Shown one piece after another: positions 46,493 through 56,767 of a stretch of 64,000 nucleotides of DNA (position 1 is the first letter of the stretch; each line of letters opens with the position of its first letter). Both the position numbers and the translations under genes were made by a program. Below the pieces are notes generated by a model. That model saw nothing but the letters and a program-made list of their open reading frames with translations, was not told the DNA's origin and ran no database searches. This stretch comes from Halothiobacillaceae bacterium (GTDB taxonomy: Bacteria; Pseudomonadota; Gammaproteobacteria; Halothiobacillales; Halothiobacillaceae): positions 1 to 64,000 of the forward strand of contig SDAY01000003.1 in NCBI GenBank assembly GCA_006212015.1, written 5' to 3'.

Positions 46493-48682
46493 ATGACTCC
46501 GGATGTCCAAATCATAAGTGTTGCGGTGGCGGCCCCCCTTGAAGGCGAGTTTCACTATGTGCCGCCCGCGGGCATGACGGCCGAGGCCTGTCCGGTGGGC
46601 GCGCGCGTGCGCGTCCCCTTCGGGGCGGGGGAGCGCCTGGGGATAGTTCTGGGGCGCCAGGATGGCTCTTCGTTGCCGTTGGATGAACTCAAGCCCATTG
46701 CATCCCTGCTTGACGAGGATGCCTTGCTTGCCCCGGCGGATATCAGGCTTGGCGAATGGCTGGCCAGGTATTACCACGCTCCCCTGGGCGAGGTGTTGGC
46801 GCAGATGCTGCCCGTGGCCCTGAGGGATGGCGGGGGTATGGATCTTCCCGTGCCCCAGGGCTGGGTCGTGGATGATGCCGCGCCCCATGCGGCCAGCCGC
46901 TCAAGGCTGCAAACCGCCCTGTTGGAGCGGTTCCGGTCCTCGGGGGGCATGCTTTCCGACGCTGATCTCTCGGGTCATGCGGCAACCCTGCGTGCCATGC
47001 GTGACAAGGGCTGGGTGCGCCGCATCGCCCTTCCCCAGGGTGGGGGGGGTGTCGCGGATGCGCTCGTTCCGTCGGGCGTGTCATTGAATGAGGAGCAGCA
47101 GGCCGCGTGCTCCATGATCCTGTCCGGGCGCGAGGCCTTTTCCGCCTTCCTGCTCCACGGGATCACGGGCAGCGGGAAGACGGAGGTTTACCTCGCGCTG
47201 ATGGACGATGTGATCGCGCGCGGCGGGCAGGTCCTGGTGCTCGTGCCCGAGATTTCACTGACCCCGCAACTTGTTGAGCGTTTCTCGTCACGGCTCCCCG
47301 GCGGCGTCGTGGTCCTGCATTCGGGCATGACGGACAATGCGCGGCGCGAGGCATGGATAAGAAGCTGGAAGGGTCAGGCCAGGGTCATCATCGGCACGCG
47401 TTCGGCGGTATTCACGCCCATGCCCCGACTTGCCCTGATCGTTGTGGATGAAGAGCACGATGGCTCCTACAAGCAGCAGGAAGGGATGCGCTATCACGCG
47501 CGCGATGTTGCCGTGGTGCGCGCGATGCAGCGCGGGATACCCATCGTGCTTGGCTCCGCGACGCCATCCCTTGAGAGTCTGTTCAATGTCGAACAAGGGC
47601 GCTACAGGCTTTTGCGCCTCAAGAAGCGTGCCGCTGGGGCACGGCTGCCGCGCATGGAGGTGCTGGATGTCCGGCGCCGCCCCATGCATGAAGGCTTGTC
47701 GGCCCCGCTGATTGAGCGGATGCGCGATCATCTGGTCGCGGGCGGGCAGGTGTTGCTGTTCCTCAACCGGCGGGGTTTCGCCCCCGCGCTCCTGTGCCAT
47801 GCCTGCGGCGGGCATGAGTCATGCCGTCAGTGCAGCGCGCCGATGACGGTGCATCGATCCCGCCATCGGCTGGTCTGCCATCACTGTGGCGCGGAGCGCC
47901 CGCTGCCGCGCCATTGCTCAGCCTGCGGCTCGAGCGAGCTGGACATGCCGGGGCAGGGCACGGAGCGCCTGGAGATGGTGATTCAGGGCCTGTTCCCCGA
48001 ATTCCCCTTCGAGCGCATCGACCGGGACACCACCCGTCGCAAGGGCGCGCTTGAGGCGAAGCTTGCCCGCGCCAGGGCCGGCGAGGCGCGGATCCTCCTC
48101 GGGACCCAGATGCTGGCCAAGGGGCATGACTTTCCGGGGGTGACCCTGGCGGTGGTGCTGGATGCCGACCGCGGCCTGTTCAGCAATGATTTCCGTGCGC
48201 CGGAACGGCTGGTGCAATTGATCGTGCAGGTCGCGGGGCGCGCGGGGCGCGCGGAACGCCCCGGAGAAGTGCTCATTCAGACCCACCAGCCCGAGCACCC
48301 CTTGCTGCAGGCGCTGCTGCGGGGTGGGTTCGATGCGTGTGCCAAGGCATTGATGCATGAGCGGCGCCTGGCCAACTTGCCGCCATTCAGCCATCTCGCC
48401 ATGCTCAGGGCCGAGGCCAGGGATGCCGCACGCAGTCTGGCCATGCTTGAGCGCTGCGGCGAATGGATCGCGAGCATGCCGGCGGATGTGCATGTCTACG
48501 GCCCTGTCCCTGCCCCGTTGGAGCGCAGGGCGGGGCGGTTCCGGCATCAGCTGATGCTCTCCAGTCGGCGCCGGGAGGCGCTGCACCTGCTGCTGGACAG
48601 GCTGCTTCCGGCGGTGCGCTCATGGCCTGAAAGCCGTGGGGTACGATGGTCGCTGGATGTCGATCCGCAGGACATGGGCTAA
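46493..48682 (+). CDS. priA: Primosomal protein N' (replication restart helicase PriA)
   Basis: 729 residues. Helicase motifs: ITGSGKTEVYL (Walker A, 224-234) and DEEHD (319-323), plus the zinc-binding insertion with paired cysteines (CHACGGHESCRQCSAP, then CHHCGAERPLPRHCSACG). The N-terminal DNA-binding domain starts VQIISVAVAAPLEGEFHYV. PriA reloads the replisome at stalled forks. ATG 46493 matches the family start; longer in-frame starts lie in the rpsT promoter region. Confidence 0.95.
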   Translation: MTPDVQIISVAVAAPLEGEFHYVPPAGMTAEACPVGARVRVPFGAGERLGIVLGRQDGSSLPLDELKPIASLLDEDALLAPADIRLGEWLARYYHAPLGEVLAQMLPVALRDGGGMDLPVPQGWVVDDAAPHAASRSRLQTALLERFRSSGGMLSDADLSGHAATLRAMRDKGWVRRIALPQGGGGVADALVPSGVSLNEEQQAACSMILSGREAFSAFLLHGITGSGKTEVYLALMDDVIARGGQVLVLVPEISLTPQLVERFSSRLPGGVVVLHSGMTDNARREAWIRSWKGQARVIIGTRSAVFTPMPRLALIVVDEEHDGSYKQQEGMRYHARDVAVVRAMQRGIPIVLGSATPSLESLFNVEQGRYRLLRLKKRAAGARLPRMEVLDVRRRPMHEGLSAPLIERMRDHLVAGGQVLLFLNRRGFAPALLCHACGGHESCRQCSAPMTVHRSRHRLVCHHCGAERPLPRHCSACGSSELDMPGQGTERLEMVIQGLFPEFPFERIDRDTTRRKGALEAKLARARAGEARILLGTQMLAKGHDFPGVTLAVVLDADRGLFSNDFRAPERLVQLIVQVAGRAGRAERPGEVLIQTHQPEHPLLQALLRGGFDACAKALMHERRLANLPPFSHLAMLRAEARDAARSLAMLERCGEWIASMPADVHVYGPVPAPLERRAGRFRHQLMLSSRRREALHLLLDRLLPAVRSWPESRGVRWSLDVDPQDMG

Positions 48683-48764
48683 TTAAATAAGGGGCGGGGC
48701 TCCCCGGCGCGCCCTGGGCTGGTTAAAATGATCGATTGCAACATCGTCCCGATGGGTATTTTCC

Positions 48765-50525
48765 GTGAAAGAACAGCTTGAACATCTCGTCTCCCGTGCG
48801 CTGGACGCCTTGCGCGCCGAGGGGCTGCCGCTGCCGGAAAACATCAGCCCGCAGCTGACGCGGGCCAAGGACCGTGGCCACGGCGACTTCGCGTCCAACA
48901 TCGCCATGCAGCTGGCCAAGCCGCTGGGCATGGCCCCGCGCGCCTTCGCCGAGCGCCTGATCGCCGCGCTGCCGTCTGCATCGCTGCTCGAAAAGGTCGA
49001 GATCGCGGGTCCGGGCTTCATCAACCTGTTCGTGCGCGAATCCGCCGTGTTCGACGCCGTCCGTCAGGCGCTGGACGCGGGCGATGCCTTTGGTCATTCC
49101 GCGCACGGGGCGGGCAGGAGGGTCATGGTCGAGTTCGTCTCCGCCAACCCGACCGGCCCGCTGCATGTCGGGCATGGTCGTGGCGCGGCCTATGGCGCGG
49201 CGGTGGCCGACCTGCTGGCCGCCGTCGGCTATGACGTACACCGCGAGTACTACGTCAACGACGCCGGCCGCCAGATGCACATCCTCGCCACATCGATCTG
49301 GCTGCGCTATCTGGAGCTGTGCGGCGCGCGGTTCGCCTTCCCGGCCAACGGCTACAAGTCGACCGGCTATGTCTACGACATCGCCCGCAAGCTTCGGGCC
49401 GAGCATGGCGACGCCTATGCCGCGCCCATCGAGCAGGTGTTCGACGGCATCCCGCCCGACGCCCCTCAGGGCGGCGACATGGACGCCCATATCGATGCCC
49501 TGATCGCCCGTGCCCAGGCCCTGCTTGGGGACGTGCGCTACCGCTACATGTTCGACCTTGGCCTGAACGACATCATCGACGACATCCGCGATGACCTCGA
49601 AGGCTTCGGCATCCGCTTCGAGCGCTGGTATTCCGAGCGCGGCCTGATCGAGCGCGGCGCGGTGAATCGCGCCATCGAGCAGCTGCGCGAACGCGGCCAT
49701 GTCTACGAGCAGGATGGCGCCCTGTGGTTCCGCTCCACCGCCTTCGGCGACGAGAAGGACCGCGTGGTGCAGCGCGCCAACGGCCAGATCACCTACTTCG
49801 CCTCCGACATCGCCTACCACCTGGAAAAATACGAGCGCGGCTTCGAGCGCATGATCGACGTCTGGGGGGCCGACCACCACGGCTACGTGCCGCGCGTGAA
49901 GGCCGCCCTGACCGCGCTGGGCTATGACGCGGCCAGGCTCGACGTGCTGCTGGTGCAGTTCGCCATCCTCTACCGTGGCGGCGAGCGGGCGCAGATGTCC
50001 ACCCGATCCGGCGATTTCGTCACCCTGCGCGACCTGCGCGCGGAGGTGGGCTCGGACGCGGCGCGCTTCTTCTACGTCATGCGCAAGAGCGAGCAGCACC
50101 TCGACTTCGACCTGGACCTCGCCAAGAGCCAGTCCAACGAGAATCCGCTGTACTACATCCAGTACGCCCATGCCCGCGTGTTCAGCGTGCTGCGCCAGCT
50201 GGAGGCCAAGGGCCTGAACCACGACGTGGCGGCGGGCGAGGCCGCCATGGGGCGGCTTGAGCTCGACATGGAGGCCGGGATCGCCCGCCAGATCGGCCAG
50301 TTCCCGGAGCTTGTGCAGCGCGCTGCGCTGGCCTGCGAGCCCCACCAGCTGGTGCACTACCTGCGTGAACTGGCCAGCCAGTTCCACAGCTATTACAACG
50401 CCCACCAGTTCCTGGTGGACGATGCCGAGCTGCGCCATGCGCGCCTGAACCTGATTCGGGCGGTGCGCCAGGTCATTCACAACGGGCTTCGCCTGCTGGG
50501 CGTGAACGCGCCGGAGAGCATGTAA
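48765..50525 (+). CDS. argS: Arginyl-tRNA synthetase
   Basis: 586 residues. N-terminal additional domain (about 1-110), class I signature HVGH in [19 protein letters not shown], catalytic core with [11 protein letters not shown], and a C-terminal DALR anticodon-binding domain ending [10 protein letters not shown]. Starts at GTG 48765 ([13 protein letters not shown]) with only a weak GATGGG in front. The stop is immediately followed by the ATG of the SPOR protein gene. Confidence 0.96.
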   Translation: MKEQLEHLVSRALDALRAEGLPLPENISPQLTRAKDRGHGDFASNIAMQLAKPLGMAPRAFAERLIAALPSASLLEKVEIAGPGFINLFVRESAVFDAVRQALDAGDAFGHSAHGAGRRVMVEFVSANPTGPLHVGHGRGAAYGAAVADLLAAVGYDVHREYYVNDAGRQMHILATSIWLRYLELCGARFAFPANGYKSTGYVYDIARKLRAEHGDAYAAPIEQVFDGIPPDAPQGGDMDAHIDALIARAQALLGDVRYRYMFDLGLNDIIDDIRDDLEGFGIRFERWYSERGLIERGAVNRAIEQLRERGHVYEQDGALWFRSTAFGDEKDRVVQRANGQITYFASDIAYHLEKYERGFERMIDVWGADHHGYVPRVKAALTALGYDAARLDVLLVQFAILYRGGERAQMSTRSGDFVTLRDLRAEVGSDAARFFYVMRKSEQHLDFDLDLAKSQSNENPLYYIQYAHARVFSVLRQLEAKGLNHDVAAGEAAMGRLELDMEAGIARQIGQFPELVQRAALACEPHQLVHYLRELASQFHSYYNAHQFLVDDAELRHARLNLIRAVRQVIHNGLRLLGVNAPESM

Positions 50526-51158
50526 ATGGCACGCGCCAGGCAGGCCAGTCGCAAGCGTTCGGCGCCTGCCGTGCCGCGCGCCCTGTGGGGCATGCTGGCC
50601 GCGGTGGTGATCCTGTTCGTGGTGCTGCTGGCCTGGCTTGGGACGCGCGCGCCACAACCGGACAGCCGTGTTTCCCAGCCGCTGCCGGCGGAGAAGCCCC
50701 GGCAGGCGCCGGCGCAGCAGGATGCGCGCGCGGTGGCCGCGCCCCCGGTCAAGGAGCTCACCCCGCCGCCGCCGCGTTACGAGTTCTACAACATGCTTCC
50801 GGCGCAGAAGGTGGAGGTTCCACCGCCGCCGGCTTCCGCGCCTTCAGCCCCGCCACGGGTGGTCGCACCTGCCGATATCCCTCCCAGGCCGGAGGTGGCG
50901 GTGACCACGCAGGGCGCCACCAGCGGGAGCCGCTTCGAGTTGCAGGTGGGTTCTTTCCGCCGCTATGAAGAGGCCGACCGGCGCAAGGCCGAGCTCGCGC
51001 TGCTCGGGTTTTCCGCCAACATCCAGTCGGCCAACGTGCATGGCGAAACATGGCATCGGGTCAAGGTGGGCCCCCTGCCGGAGGTGGATGCGCGCAAGGT
51101 GCGTGATCGCCTCAAGGCCGTGGGCATGAACCCGCTGCTGGTCAAACAGGGCGGCTGA
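50526..51158 (+). CDS. SPOR-domain inner-membrane protein (FtsN-like)
   Basis: 210 residues: short basic N-terminus, one membrane segment (about 19-40, ALWGMLAAVVILFVVLLAWL), a long proline/alanine-rich periplasmic linker (42-130), and a C-terminal SPOR domain (134-208, FELQVGSFRRYEEADRRKAEL). This is the FtsN architecture and the gene follows argS directly, as ftsN-like genes do in many betaproteobacteria and gammaproteobacteria. SPOR domains bind denuded septal peptidoglycan. Whether it is the essential FtsN is not shown. Confidence 0.85.
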   Translation: MARARQASRKRSAPAVPRALWGMLAAVVILFVVLLAWLGTRAPQPDSRVSQPLPAEKPRQAPAQQDARAVAAPPVKELTPPPPRYEFYNMLPAQKVEVPPPPASAPSAPPRVVAPADIPPRPEVAVTTQGATSGSRFELQVGSFRRYEEADRRKAELALLGFSANIQSANVHGETWHRVKVGPLPEVDARKVRDRLKAVGMNPLLVKQGG

Positions 51159-51215
51159 TTCGCGCCGGAGTCAGCCGAAGCGGTCGTGCTTCAGGATGGG
51201 CGCGTGGATGACCTT

Positions 51216-51347
51216 GGGGCACCTCGAAAAACCGTCATCGCGAGCCGCGAAGCGGCGCGGCGATCCATTCAGTCTCGATAGAACCATGCGTTATGGATTG
51301 CTTCGCTTCGCTCGCAATGACGAGCCCCAGGTTTTTCGAGGTGCCCC
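51216..51347. repeat. 132-bp element with perfect 18-bp inverted termini
   Basis: GGGGCACCTCGAAAAACC (51216-51233) and GGTTTTTCGAGGTGCCCC (51330-51347) are exact reverse complements. Inside them lies a second inverted pair, CGTCATCGCGAGC (51233 on) and GCTCGCAATGACG (ending 51322), the same core as the repeats near and inside nadE. It has no coding capacity. It ends 4 bases from the pilR stop and 57 bases from the SPOR gene, so it may serve as a two-way terminator for the convergent genes. Confidence 0.82.
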
Positions 51348-51351
51348 TTGC

Positions 51352-52659
51352 TCATTTGATGCCCATCTTTTCCAGTCGATAACGCATCTGCCGGAGCGTC
51401 ATGCCCAGCGATTCGGCGGCCTTGGTGCGATTCCAGCGGTGGCCCTCCAGCGCCTGCAGGATGCTGGCCTCATCATCGTCCTGCGTGCCTGGGTATGGCG
51501 GCGGGGCGATGGTCGGGCCGTGGCTGAAGGACAGGTCGTCCACCCGGATGACCTGGCCATCGCCAAGGGCCACCGCGCGCTCAAGGATGTTCTCAAGCTC
51601 GCGAACATTGCCGGGGAAGTCATGCGCCTGCAGTCGCTTTGCGGCCTCGGGCGACAGGGTGTGCAACGGCTGCCGGTTGCGTTTGGCCAGCGTTTGCAGG
51701 ATGCGCTCGGCAAGCGCCGGGATGTCCTCGGGGTGCTCGCGCAGGGCGGGCGCATTGAGCTGGATCACGTTGAGCCGATAGAACAGGTCCTGGCGGAAAC
51801 TGCCATCCTGCACCCGTTGGGCCAGATTCTTGTGCGAGGCGGAGATGACCCGTGCATCGACGGGTTCCTCGCGGGTGGCGCCGACCGGGCGCACCGAGCG
51901 CTCCTGCAGGGCGCGCAGCAGCTTGACCTGGACCGTCAGCGGCAGGTCGGCCACCTCGTCGAGGAACAGCGTGCCACCATGGGCGGCCTGGAACAGCCCT
52001 TGCTTGTCCGCCGTGGCGCCGGTGAAGCTGCCCTTGCGATGACCGAACAGTTCGCTCTCGATCAGTTCGGAGGGGATGGCGCCGCAGTTGATGGGCACGA
52101 ACGGGGCATCCGCGCGCGGGCCGATGTCATGGATCAGGCGGGCGATGACCTCCTTGCCGGTGCCTGATTCGCCCTGGATGAAGACCGGGGCCTGGCTGCG
52201 CGAGACCTTGGCGATCTGCTGGCGCAGTTCGCGCATCACCGGCGCATCGCCGAGCAGCCGCTCCGCGCCCGCATCCTTGGTCGGCGGGCGCATCTTGAGC
52301 GCGGTTTCCACCATGCCGCGGAGGCGATCGAGGTCGAGGGGCTTGTTGACGAAGTCATAGGCCCCCGCCTTGAGCGCCTGCACGGCGCTCTGCATGTCGC
52401 CATGCGCGGTGATGACGGCGACCGGCAGACCCGGCTGCAGGTGCTGGATGTCGTGCACCAGCATCAGGCCGTCACCGTCGGGCAGGCGCAGGTCGGTCAG
52501 GCAGAAGTCGAACCGTTGCGCCGCGAGCGCCTTGCGCGCCTCGCCCAGGTCGGCGGCGGGCTGGGACTGGATACCCATGCGTTCGAGGCTGATGCCGAGG
52601 AGGGTGAGGATGTCAGGCTCGTCGTCAACGATGAGGGCGCGGGGGGGATGGGTTGTCAT
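51352..52659 (-). CDS. pilR: Sigma-54-dependent response regulator PilR
   Basis: 435 residues: receiver domain with phospho-acceptor D56 (FCLTDLRLPDGDG), AAA+ domain with Walker A GESGTGKE (163-170) and GSFTGA (210-215), the sigma-54 contact loop in its PilR-typical GSFTGA form, and a C-terminal Fis-type HTH (RTKAAESLGMTLRQMRYRL). PilR activates pilA from a sigma-54 promoter. It overlaps pilS by 4 bases (ATGA). Confidence 0.93.
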   Translation of the reverse strand: MTTHPPRALIVDDEPDILTLLGISLERMGIQSQPAADLGEARKALAAQRFDFCLTDLRLPDGDGLMLVHDIQHLQPGLPVAVITAHGDMQSAVQALKAGAYDFVNKPLDLDRLRGMVETALKMRPPTKDAGAERLLGDAPVMRELRQQIAKVSRSQAPVFIQGESGTGKEVIARLIHDIGPRADAPFVPINCGAIPSELIESELFGHRKGSFTGATADKQGLFQAAHGGTLFLDEVADLPLTVQVKLLRALQERSVRPVGATREEPVDARVISASHKNLAQRVQDGSFRQDLFYRLNVIQLNAPALREHPEDIPALAERILQTLAKRNRQPLHTLSPEAAKRLQAHDFPGNVRELENILERAVALGDGQVIRVDDLSFSHGPTIAPPPYPGTQDDDEASILQALEGHRWNRTKAAESLGMTLRQMRYRLEKMGIK

Positions 52660-54260
52660 GCCAGTGCTTCGCGGTGTTCCTGGGGTGGTTCGTGGCGGGG
52701 AAAGATCAGGCGGAAGCAGCTCTCCCCCCGCATATCCGGGTGGTACTGCACGCTCAACTGGTTGGCTTCCGCCAGTTCGCGGGCGATGAACAGGCCCAGT
52801 CCGGTGCCTTGGGGGTGGGTGGTGAAGAAGGGCTCGAACAGGCGCTCGCGCAATTCGGGCGGAATGCCGGGGCCGTCGTCACAAATCTCGATGCAGGGGC
52901 GCTTTTGCGGGCCGAGCGGGCGGGCGTCAATGCGGATATGCGCGTGGCCGACGCGGGGGGCGCCGTGCAGGCGGGCGTTGTCCAGCAGGATAAGGAGCAC
53001 CTGCTCGAGATGGCCGGGATCGACCTGGACGAGCAGCGTGGGTGACGGGGCAAGCTCGATGACCGCATCCTCCGAGGCATGAAGTTCGCGGTACTGTTCG
53101 ATGAAGTGCCCCAGCCAGTCCGACAGCTCGATCGCCTGGGGTTCCGCCAGCTTGCGCCGGGAGGTGAGCAGCACGTTCTCGACGATGCGGTTGATGCGTC
53201 CCACATGGCTGCGAATGATGCCCAGCAGGCGGCGATCCTGCGCATCCTCGATCGTCTGCTCAAGCAGCTGCCCGGCCTGGCCGATGGCGCCGAGGGGATT
53301 GCGCAGTTCATGGGCGATGCTGGCGGTCAGGCGGCCGATGGCGGCCAGCTTGTCGCGTTGCAACTGATCCATCAGGTAGGCGTCGTCCTCGATGAACAGG
53401 GCCGCCGGCCCCTGCGGATTATCCGTAAGCGGCGTGATGCGGACATGCAGCCTTTCTGGCCGGGCGATGCGGACCACGGCCAGACTGTCTTCAGGGTGCA
53501 GGCGCCAGGCGCGCACGGCCTCGGCCAGTTCGGGGTTGATGTCACCGAGTTGCCGATTGCCATGATGCTGGCAATGCAGCAGGCGCAGGGCCGCCTCGTT
53601 GGCATGGTGGGTGTCATTGTTCTCATCGATGACGATGACGCCTTCGTGGGTCCGCGCGAGGATCAGCTGGTTCAGCTGGGTCTCGTTGGCCAGGTCGATA
53701 CCGCGTTGCGCCGCGATCCTCTCCGTCTGTGCAAGCCGCCGTGCCAGGTCGCGCGCGAGAATGGCGACCGCGAACAGGGCCATGCCGAGCAGGCCGGCAT
53801 GGGTGAACAGCATGTCGGCGGGGCCACCATGCTCCACATCCCATTGCGCGAGCACGAGCAGGTGGATGCTGCCCAGCGCGGCAAAGGCCAGCGATTCCCG
53901 CCCACCCAGAAGCAGCGATGCATAGGCCATGCTGATGATCATCAGGATCTGCAGGTTGGCCGCAGGGGCGCCTTCCACATGACCGAGCAGGCCAAGCATC
54001 AGCAGATCCAGCGCCAGCCCAACCTGCAGGCGCGTGGCATAACGGCCCCGTCGCAGCTCGTCGAAGGCCAGCAGCGCCAGTGCGGCAACACCGTAGATCG
54101 CGCTCAAGAGCGTGAACGTGTCATCCTTGTCGAGCTGGAGAAAGGACGATTTGTCGGGCAGGGCATGCGCCGCGAGCAGCAGGGCGGCAACGATCAGACG
54201 ATAGGCGTTGAAGAAGCGCAGGCCGCGCCAGTTGGGCGCGCTGGCGACGGGTTCGCTCAT
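52656..54260 (-). CDS. pilS: Sensor histidine kinase PilS
   Basis: 534 residues: six N-terminal membrane segments, a PAS-like domain (about 195-300), HisKA with H317 in SIAHELRNPLG, and an HATPase_c domain (ILLDNARLHG N box, DDGPGIPPELRERLFEPFF, TGLGLFIARELAE). It phosphorylates PilR in control of type IV pilus genes. ATG 54260 is taken because it overlaps the PP0621 stop; the longer frame upstream is that gene read out of frame. No pilin genes are in the window. Confidence 0.92.
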   Translation of the reverse strand: MSEPVASAPNWRGLRFFNAYRLIVAALLLAAHALPDKSSFLQLDKDDTFTLLSAIYGVAALALLAFDELRRGRYATRLQVGLALDLLMLGLLGHVEGAPAANLQILMIISMAYASLLLGGRESLAFAALGSIHLLVLAQWDVEHGGPADMLFTHAGLLGMALFAVAILARDLARRLAQTERIAAQRGIDLANETQLNQLILARTHEGVIVIDENNDTHHANEAALRLLHCQHHGNRQLGDINPELAEAVRAWRLHPEDSLAVVRIARPERLHVRITPLTDNPQGPAALFIEDDAYLMDQLQRDKLAAIGRLTASIAHELRNPLGAIGQAGQLLEQTIEDAQDRRLLGIIRSHVGRINRIVENVLLTSRRKLAEPQAIELSDWLGHFIEQYRELHASEDAVIELAPSPTLLVQVDPGHLEQVLLILLDNARLHGAPRVGHAHIRIDARPLGPQKRPCIEICDDGPGIPPELRERLFEPFFTTHPQGTGLGLFIARELAEANQLSVQYHPDMRGESCFRLIFPRHEPPQEHREALA

Positions 54261-54493
54261 CGCGGGTGATGCTCTTGCCAGGCGCGGGCGTGCCTGGTCG
54301 AGCAGAAGGGCACGCCATTCATGCGCACGGCCTCCTTCTCGGGCAGGACCAGGCCGCACTGGGCGCAGCGGATCGTGCGGACGGGTGGCTGAACATCCGC
54401 GGCCTGCGGCTTTTGTCCGACCGGCCGCATGCGGCGCCAGCGGTAATAAAGGATGGCGAGCAGGATCAGGACAAGCAGAATGACATAGCGCAT
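54257..54493 (-). CDS. PP0621-family small membrane/zinc-ribbon protein
   Basis: 78 residues: one N-terminal membrane segment (MRYVILLVLILLAILYYRW) and a small metal-binding module with CAQC (C43, C46) and CSTRH. The family is often found directly upstream of pilS, with 4-base overlap as here, but its function is unknown. First gene of the PP0621-pilS-pilR operon. Confidence 0.82.
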   Translation of the reverse strand: MRYVILLVLILLAILYYRWRRMRPVGQKPQAADVQPPVRTIRCAQCGLVLPEKEAVRMNGVPFCSTRHARAWQEHHPR

Positions 54494-54538
54494 AGATCGC
54501 TAATGTATCCCAGCCGGGATGGCTTGCAAGCGCCGGCG

Positions 54539-54567
54539 TTGTCCGCGTCGCCCGAATCCATCAAAAT
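54539..54567 (+). promoter_or_regulatory. Candidate sucCD promoter
   Basis: TTGTCC (54539-54544), 17-base spacer, CAAAAT (54562-54567). Each hexamer has two mismatches to consensus. It lies in the 116-bp gap divergent to the PP0621-pilSR operon and is the best pair found there. Confidence 0.35.
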
Positions 54568-54609
54568 GTGACGTTTATCTGAATCTGACCCGCAAGGCGG
54601 AATGCACGC

Positions 54610-55779
54610 ATGAATCTGCATGAATACCAGGCCAAGGCCCTGCTGCGCGATGCAGCCGTGGCCGTGCCCGAGGGGCGCGTCATCCGCGCCATTGAAGATG
54701 TCGCCCCGGCGCTCGAGGCCCTGGGCGATGGCCCCTGGGTCATGAAGGTGCAGGTCCATGCGGGCGGGCGCGGCAAGGCGGGCGGGGTGCGCCGGGTGAA
54801 AAGCATCGACGAGGCGCGGGCCTTCGCCGATGGCTGGCTGGGTCGCCGGCTGGTCACGATCCAGACCGGCGCGGCCGGCCTGCCGGTCGATGTCCTCTAC
54901 ATCGAGCCCGCGACCGCCATCGCGCGCGAGCTGTACCTGAGCCTGATCATCGACCGCGCGACCTCGAAAGTGACCTTCATCGCCTCCGACGCGGGCGGCA
55001 TGGACATCGAGGAGGTCGCCGAGACGACCCCCGGGCGCATCCACGCCCTCAGCGTGCATCCGGCCGCCGGCCTGATGCCCTACCACGCGCGCAAGCTCGC
55101 CTTCGCGCTGGGCCTCTCCGGCGATGCGGCCAAGGCCTTCGGCCCGATGCTCAAGGGCCTGTACGAGGTGTTCACCCGCAAGGACGCCAGCATGCTGGAG
55201 ATCAACCCGCTGGCGGTCACCGAGGCCGGCGAGCTGATCGCGCTGGACTGCAAGTTCGTGCTGGATTCGAGCGCCGGCTACCGCCAGCCCGCCATCATGG
55301 CGATGCGCGACGAGGCGCAGGAAGACCCGCGCGAGCGCGAGGCCGGCAAGCACAGCCTCAACTACGTCACCCTGGACGGCGACATCGCCTGCATGGTGAA
55401 CGGCGCGGGCCTGGCCATGGCGACCATGGACCTGATCCAGCTCGAGGGCGGCACGCCGGCCAACTTCCTCGACGTGGGCGGCGGCGCGACCGCCGAGCGC
55501 GTGGCCGAGGCCTTCAAGCTGATCCTCTCCGACAGCAAGGTGCGCGCCATCCTGATCAACATCTTCGGCGGCATCGTGCGCTGCGACCTGATCGCCGAGG
55601 GCATCCTGCAGGCGGTGCGCGAGGTCGATCTCAGGCTGCCGCTGGTGGTGCGCCTGGAGGGCACCAACGCCGAGCAGGGCCGCGCCATGCTCGCCCACTC
55701 GGGCCTTGCCATCATCGCCGAGACCGACCTGACCCGCGCCGCGCAGGCGGCCGTCCGTGCCGCACAAGGGGACATCTGA
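54610..55779 (+). CDS. sucC: Succinyl-CoA synthetase subunit beta
   Basis: 389 residues, E. coli length 388. ATP-grasp domain with [19 protein letters not shown], and the C-terminal CoA-ligase domain ([33 protein letters not shown]). Converts succinyl-CoA to succinate with substrate-level phosphorylation in the TCA cycle. Separate from sucAB, which is not in this window. Confidence 0.97.
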   Translation: MNLHEYQAKALLRDAAVAVPEGRVIRAIEDVAPALEALGDGPWVMKVQVHAGGRGKAGGVRRVKSIDEARAFADGWLGRRLVTIQTGAAGLPVDVLYIEPATAIARELYLSLIIDRATSKVTFIASDAGGMDIEEVAETTPGRIHALSVHPAAGLMPYHARKLAFALGLSGDAAKAFGPMLKGLYEVFTRKDASMLEINPLAVTEAGELIALDCKFVLDSSAGYRQPAIMAMRDEAQEDPREREAGKHSLNYVTLDGDIACMVNGAGLAMATMDLIQLEGGTPANFLDVGGGATAERVAEAFKLILSDSKVRAILINIFGGIVRCDLIAEGILQAVREVDLRLPLVVRLEGTNAEQGRAMLAHSGLAIIAETDLTRAAQAAVRAAQGDI

Positions 55780-55781
55780 AC

Positions 55782-56672
55782 ATGGCCATCCTCATCGACG
55801 GCAACACCCGCGTCATCTGCCAGGGCTTCACCGGCAAGCAGGGCAGCTTCCACTCCGAGCAGGCCATGGCCTACGGCACCCGCATGGTCGGCGGCGTCAC
55901 CCCGGGCAAGGGCGGCACCCGCCACCTCGACCTGCCGGTGTTCGACACCGTATCCGACGCGGTCCGGCAGACCGGCGCGGAGGCAAGCATGATCTACGTG
56001 CCCGCGCCCTTCGCGGCCGACGCCATCCTGGAGGCCGCCGACGCGGGCATCCGGGTGATCGTCTGCATCACCGAGGGCATCCCCGTGCTGGACATGCTCA
56101 AGGTCAAGGCCGCGCTGAAGGACGACCCCGGCGCCCGCCTGATCGGCCCGAACTGCCCCGGCGTCATCACCCCGGGCCATGACGGCCATGGCTGCAAGAT
56201 CGGCATCATGCCGGGCTACATCCACCAGCCTGGGGCAATCGGCATCGTCTCCCGCTCCGGCACCCTGACCTACGAGGCGGTGCACCAGACCACCGGCGCG
56301 GGCCTCGGCCAGAGCACCTGCGTCGGCATCGGCGGCGACCCGATCCACGGCATGAGCTTCATCGACTGCCTGCGCCTGTTCGAGGCGGACCCGCAGACCG
56401 AGGGCATCATCATGGTGGGCGAGATTGGCGGCACGGCCGAGGAGGAGGCCGCCGAGTTCATCCGCGCCTCCGTCAGCAAGCCGGTGGTGGCCTACATCGC
56501 CGGGGCGACCGCGCCCAAGGGCAAGCGCATGGGCCACGCCGGCGCCATCGTCGCGGGCGGGCAGGGCACCGCCGAGGCCAAGTTCGCCGCGCTGGAGGCG
56601 GCTGGCTGCCACATCGTGCGCTCCCCGGCGCGGATGGGCGCACGCATGGCCGAAGTGCTCGGGCGTGGCTGA
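55782..56672 (+). CDS. sucD: Succinyl-CoA synthetase subunit alpha
   Basis: 296 residues. CoA-binding domain start [21 protein letters not shown], conserved FAADAILEA and [11 protein letters not shown] segments, and the phosphohistidine H252 in [10 protein letters not shown]. Starts two bases after sucC and forms the heterodimer/tetramer with it. Confidence 0.97.
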   Translation: MAILIDGNTRVICQGFTGKQGSFHSEQAMAYGTRMVGGVTPGKGGTRHLDLPVFDTVSDAVRQTGAEASMIYVPAPFAADAILEAADAGIRVIVCITEGIPVLDMLKVKAALKDDPGARLIGPNCPGVITPGHDGHGCKIGIMPGYIHQPGAIGIVSRSGTLTYEAVHQTTGAGLGQSTCVGIGGDPIHGMSFIDCLRLFEADPQTEGIIMVGEIGGTAEEEAAEFIRASVSKPVVAYIAGATAPKGKRMGHAGAIVAGGQGTAEAKFAALEAAGCHIVRSPARMGARMAEVLGRG

Positions 56673-56699
56673 TTGAGCGCCAAGAAGCAGGTCTTCGCT

Positions 56700-56730
56700 C
56701 GTCATTGCAAGCGACGCGAAGCAATCCATC
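56700..56730. repeat. Partial copy of the CGTCATTGC repeat between sucD and nadE
   Basis: CGTCATTGCAAGCGACGCGA followed by AGCAATCCATC matches one arm of the core repeat inside the 132-bp element at 51216 and the copy inside nadE. Only one arm is present here, in the 95-bp sucD-nadE gap. Confidence 0.72.
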
Positions 56731-56767
56731 CCTCGCCCGGAAGGGGCATGAGCCGGAAGGTGTCGCC

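Noticed and set aside
47042-47049. Eight-G run in priA as a phase-variation tract
   Set aside because: Short, and priA is a housekeeping gene; likely chance in GC-rich DNA.
48683-48764. TAAAAT at 48724 as the -10 of argS
   Set aside because: No -35-like hexamer at 16-18 bases upstream; evidence too thin to list.
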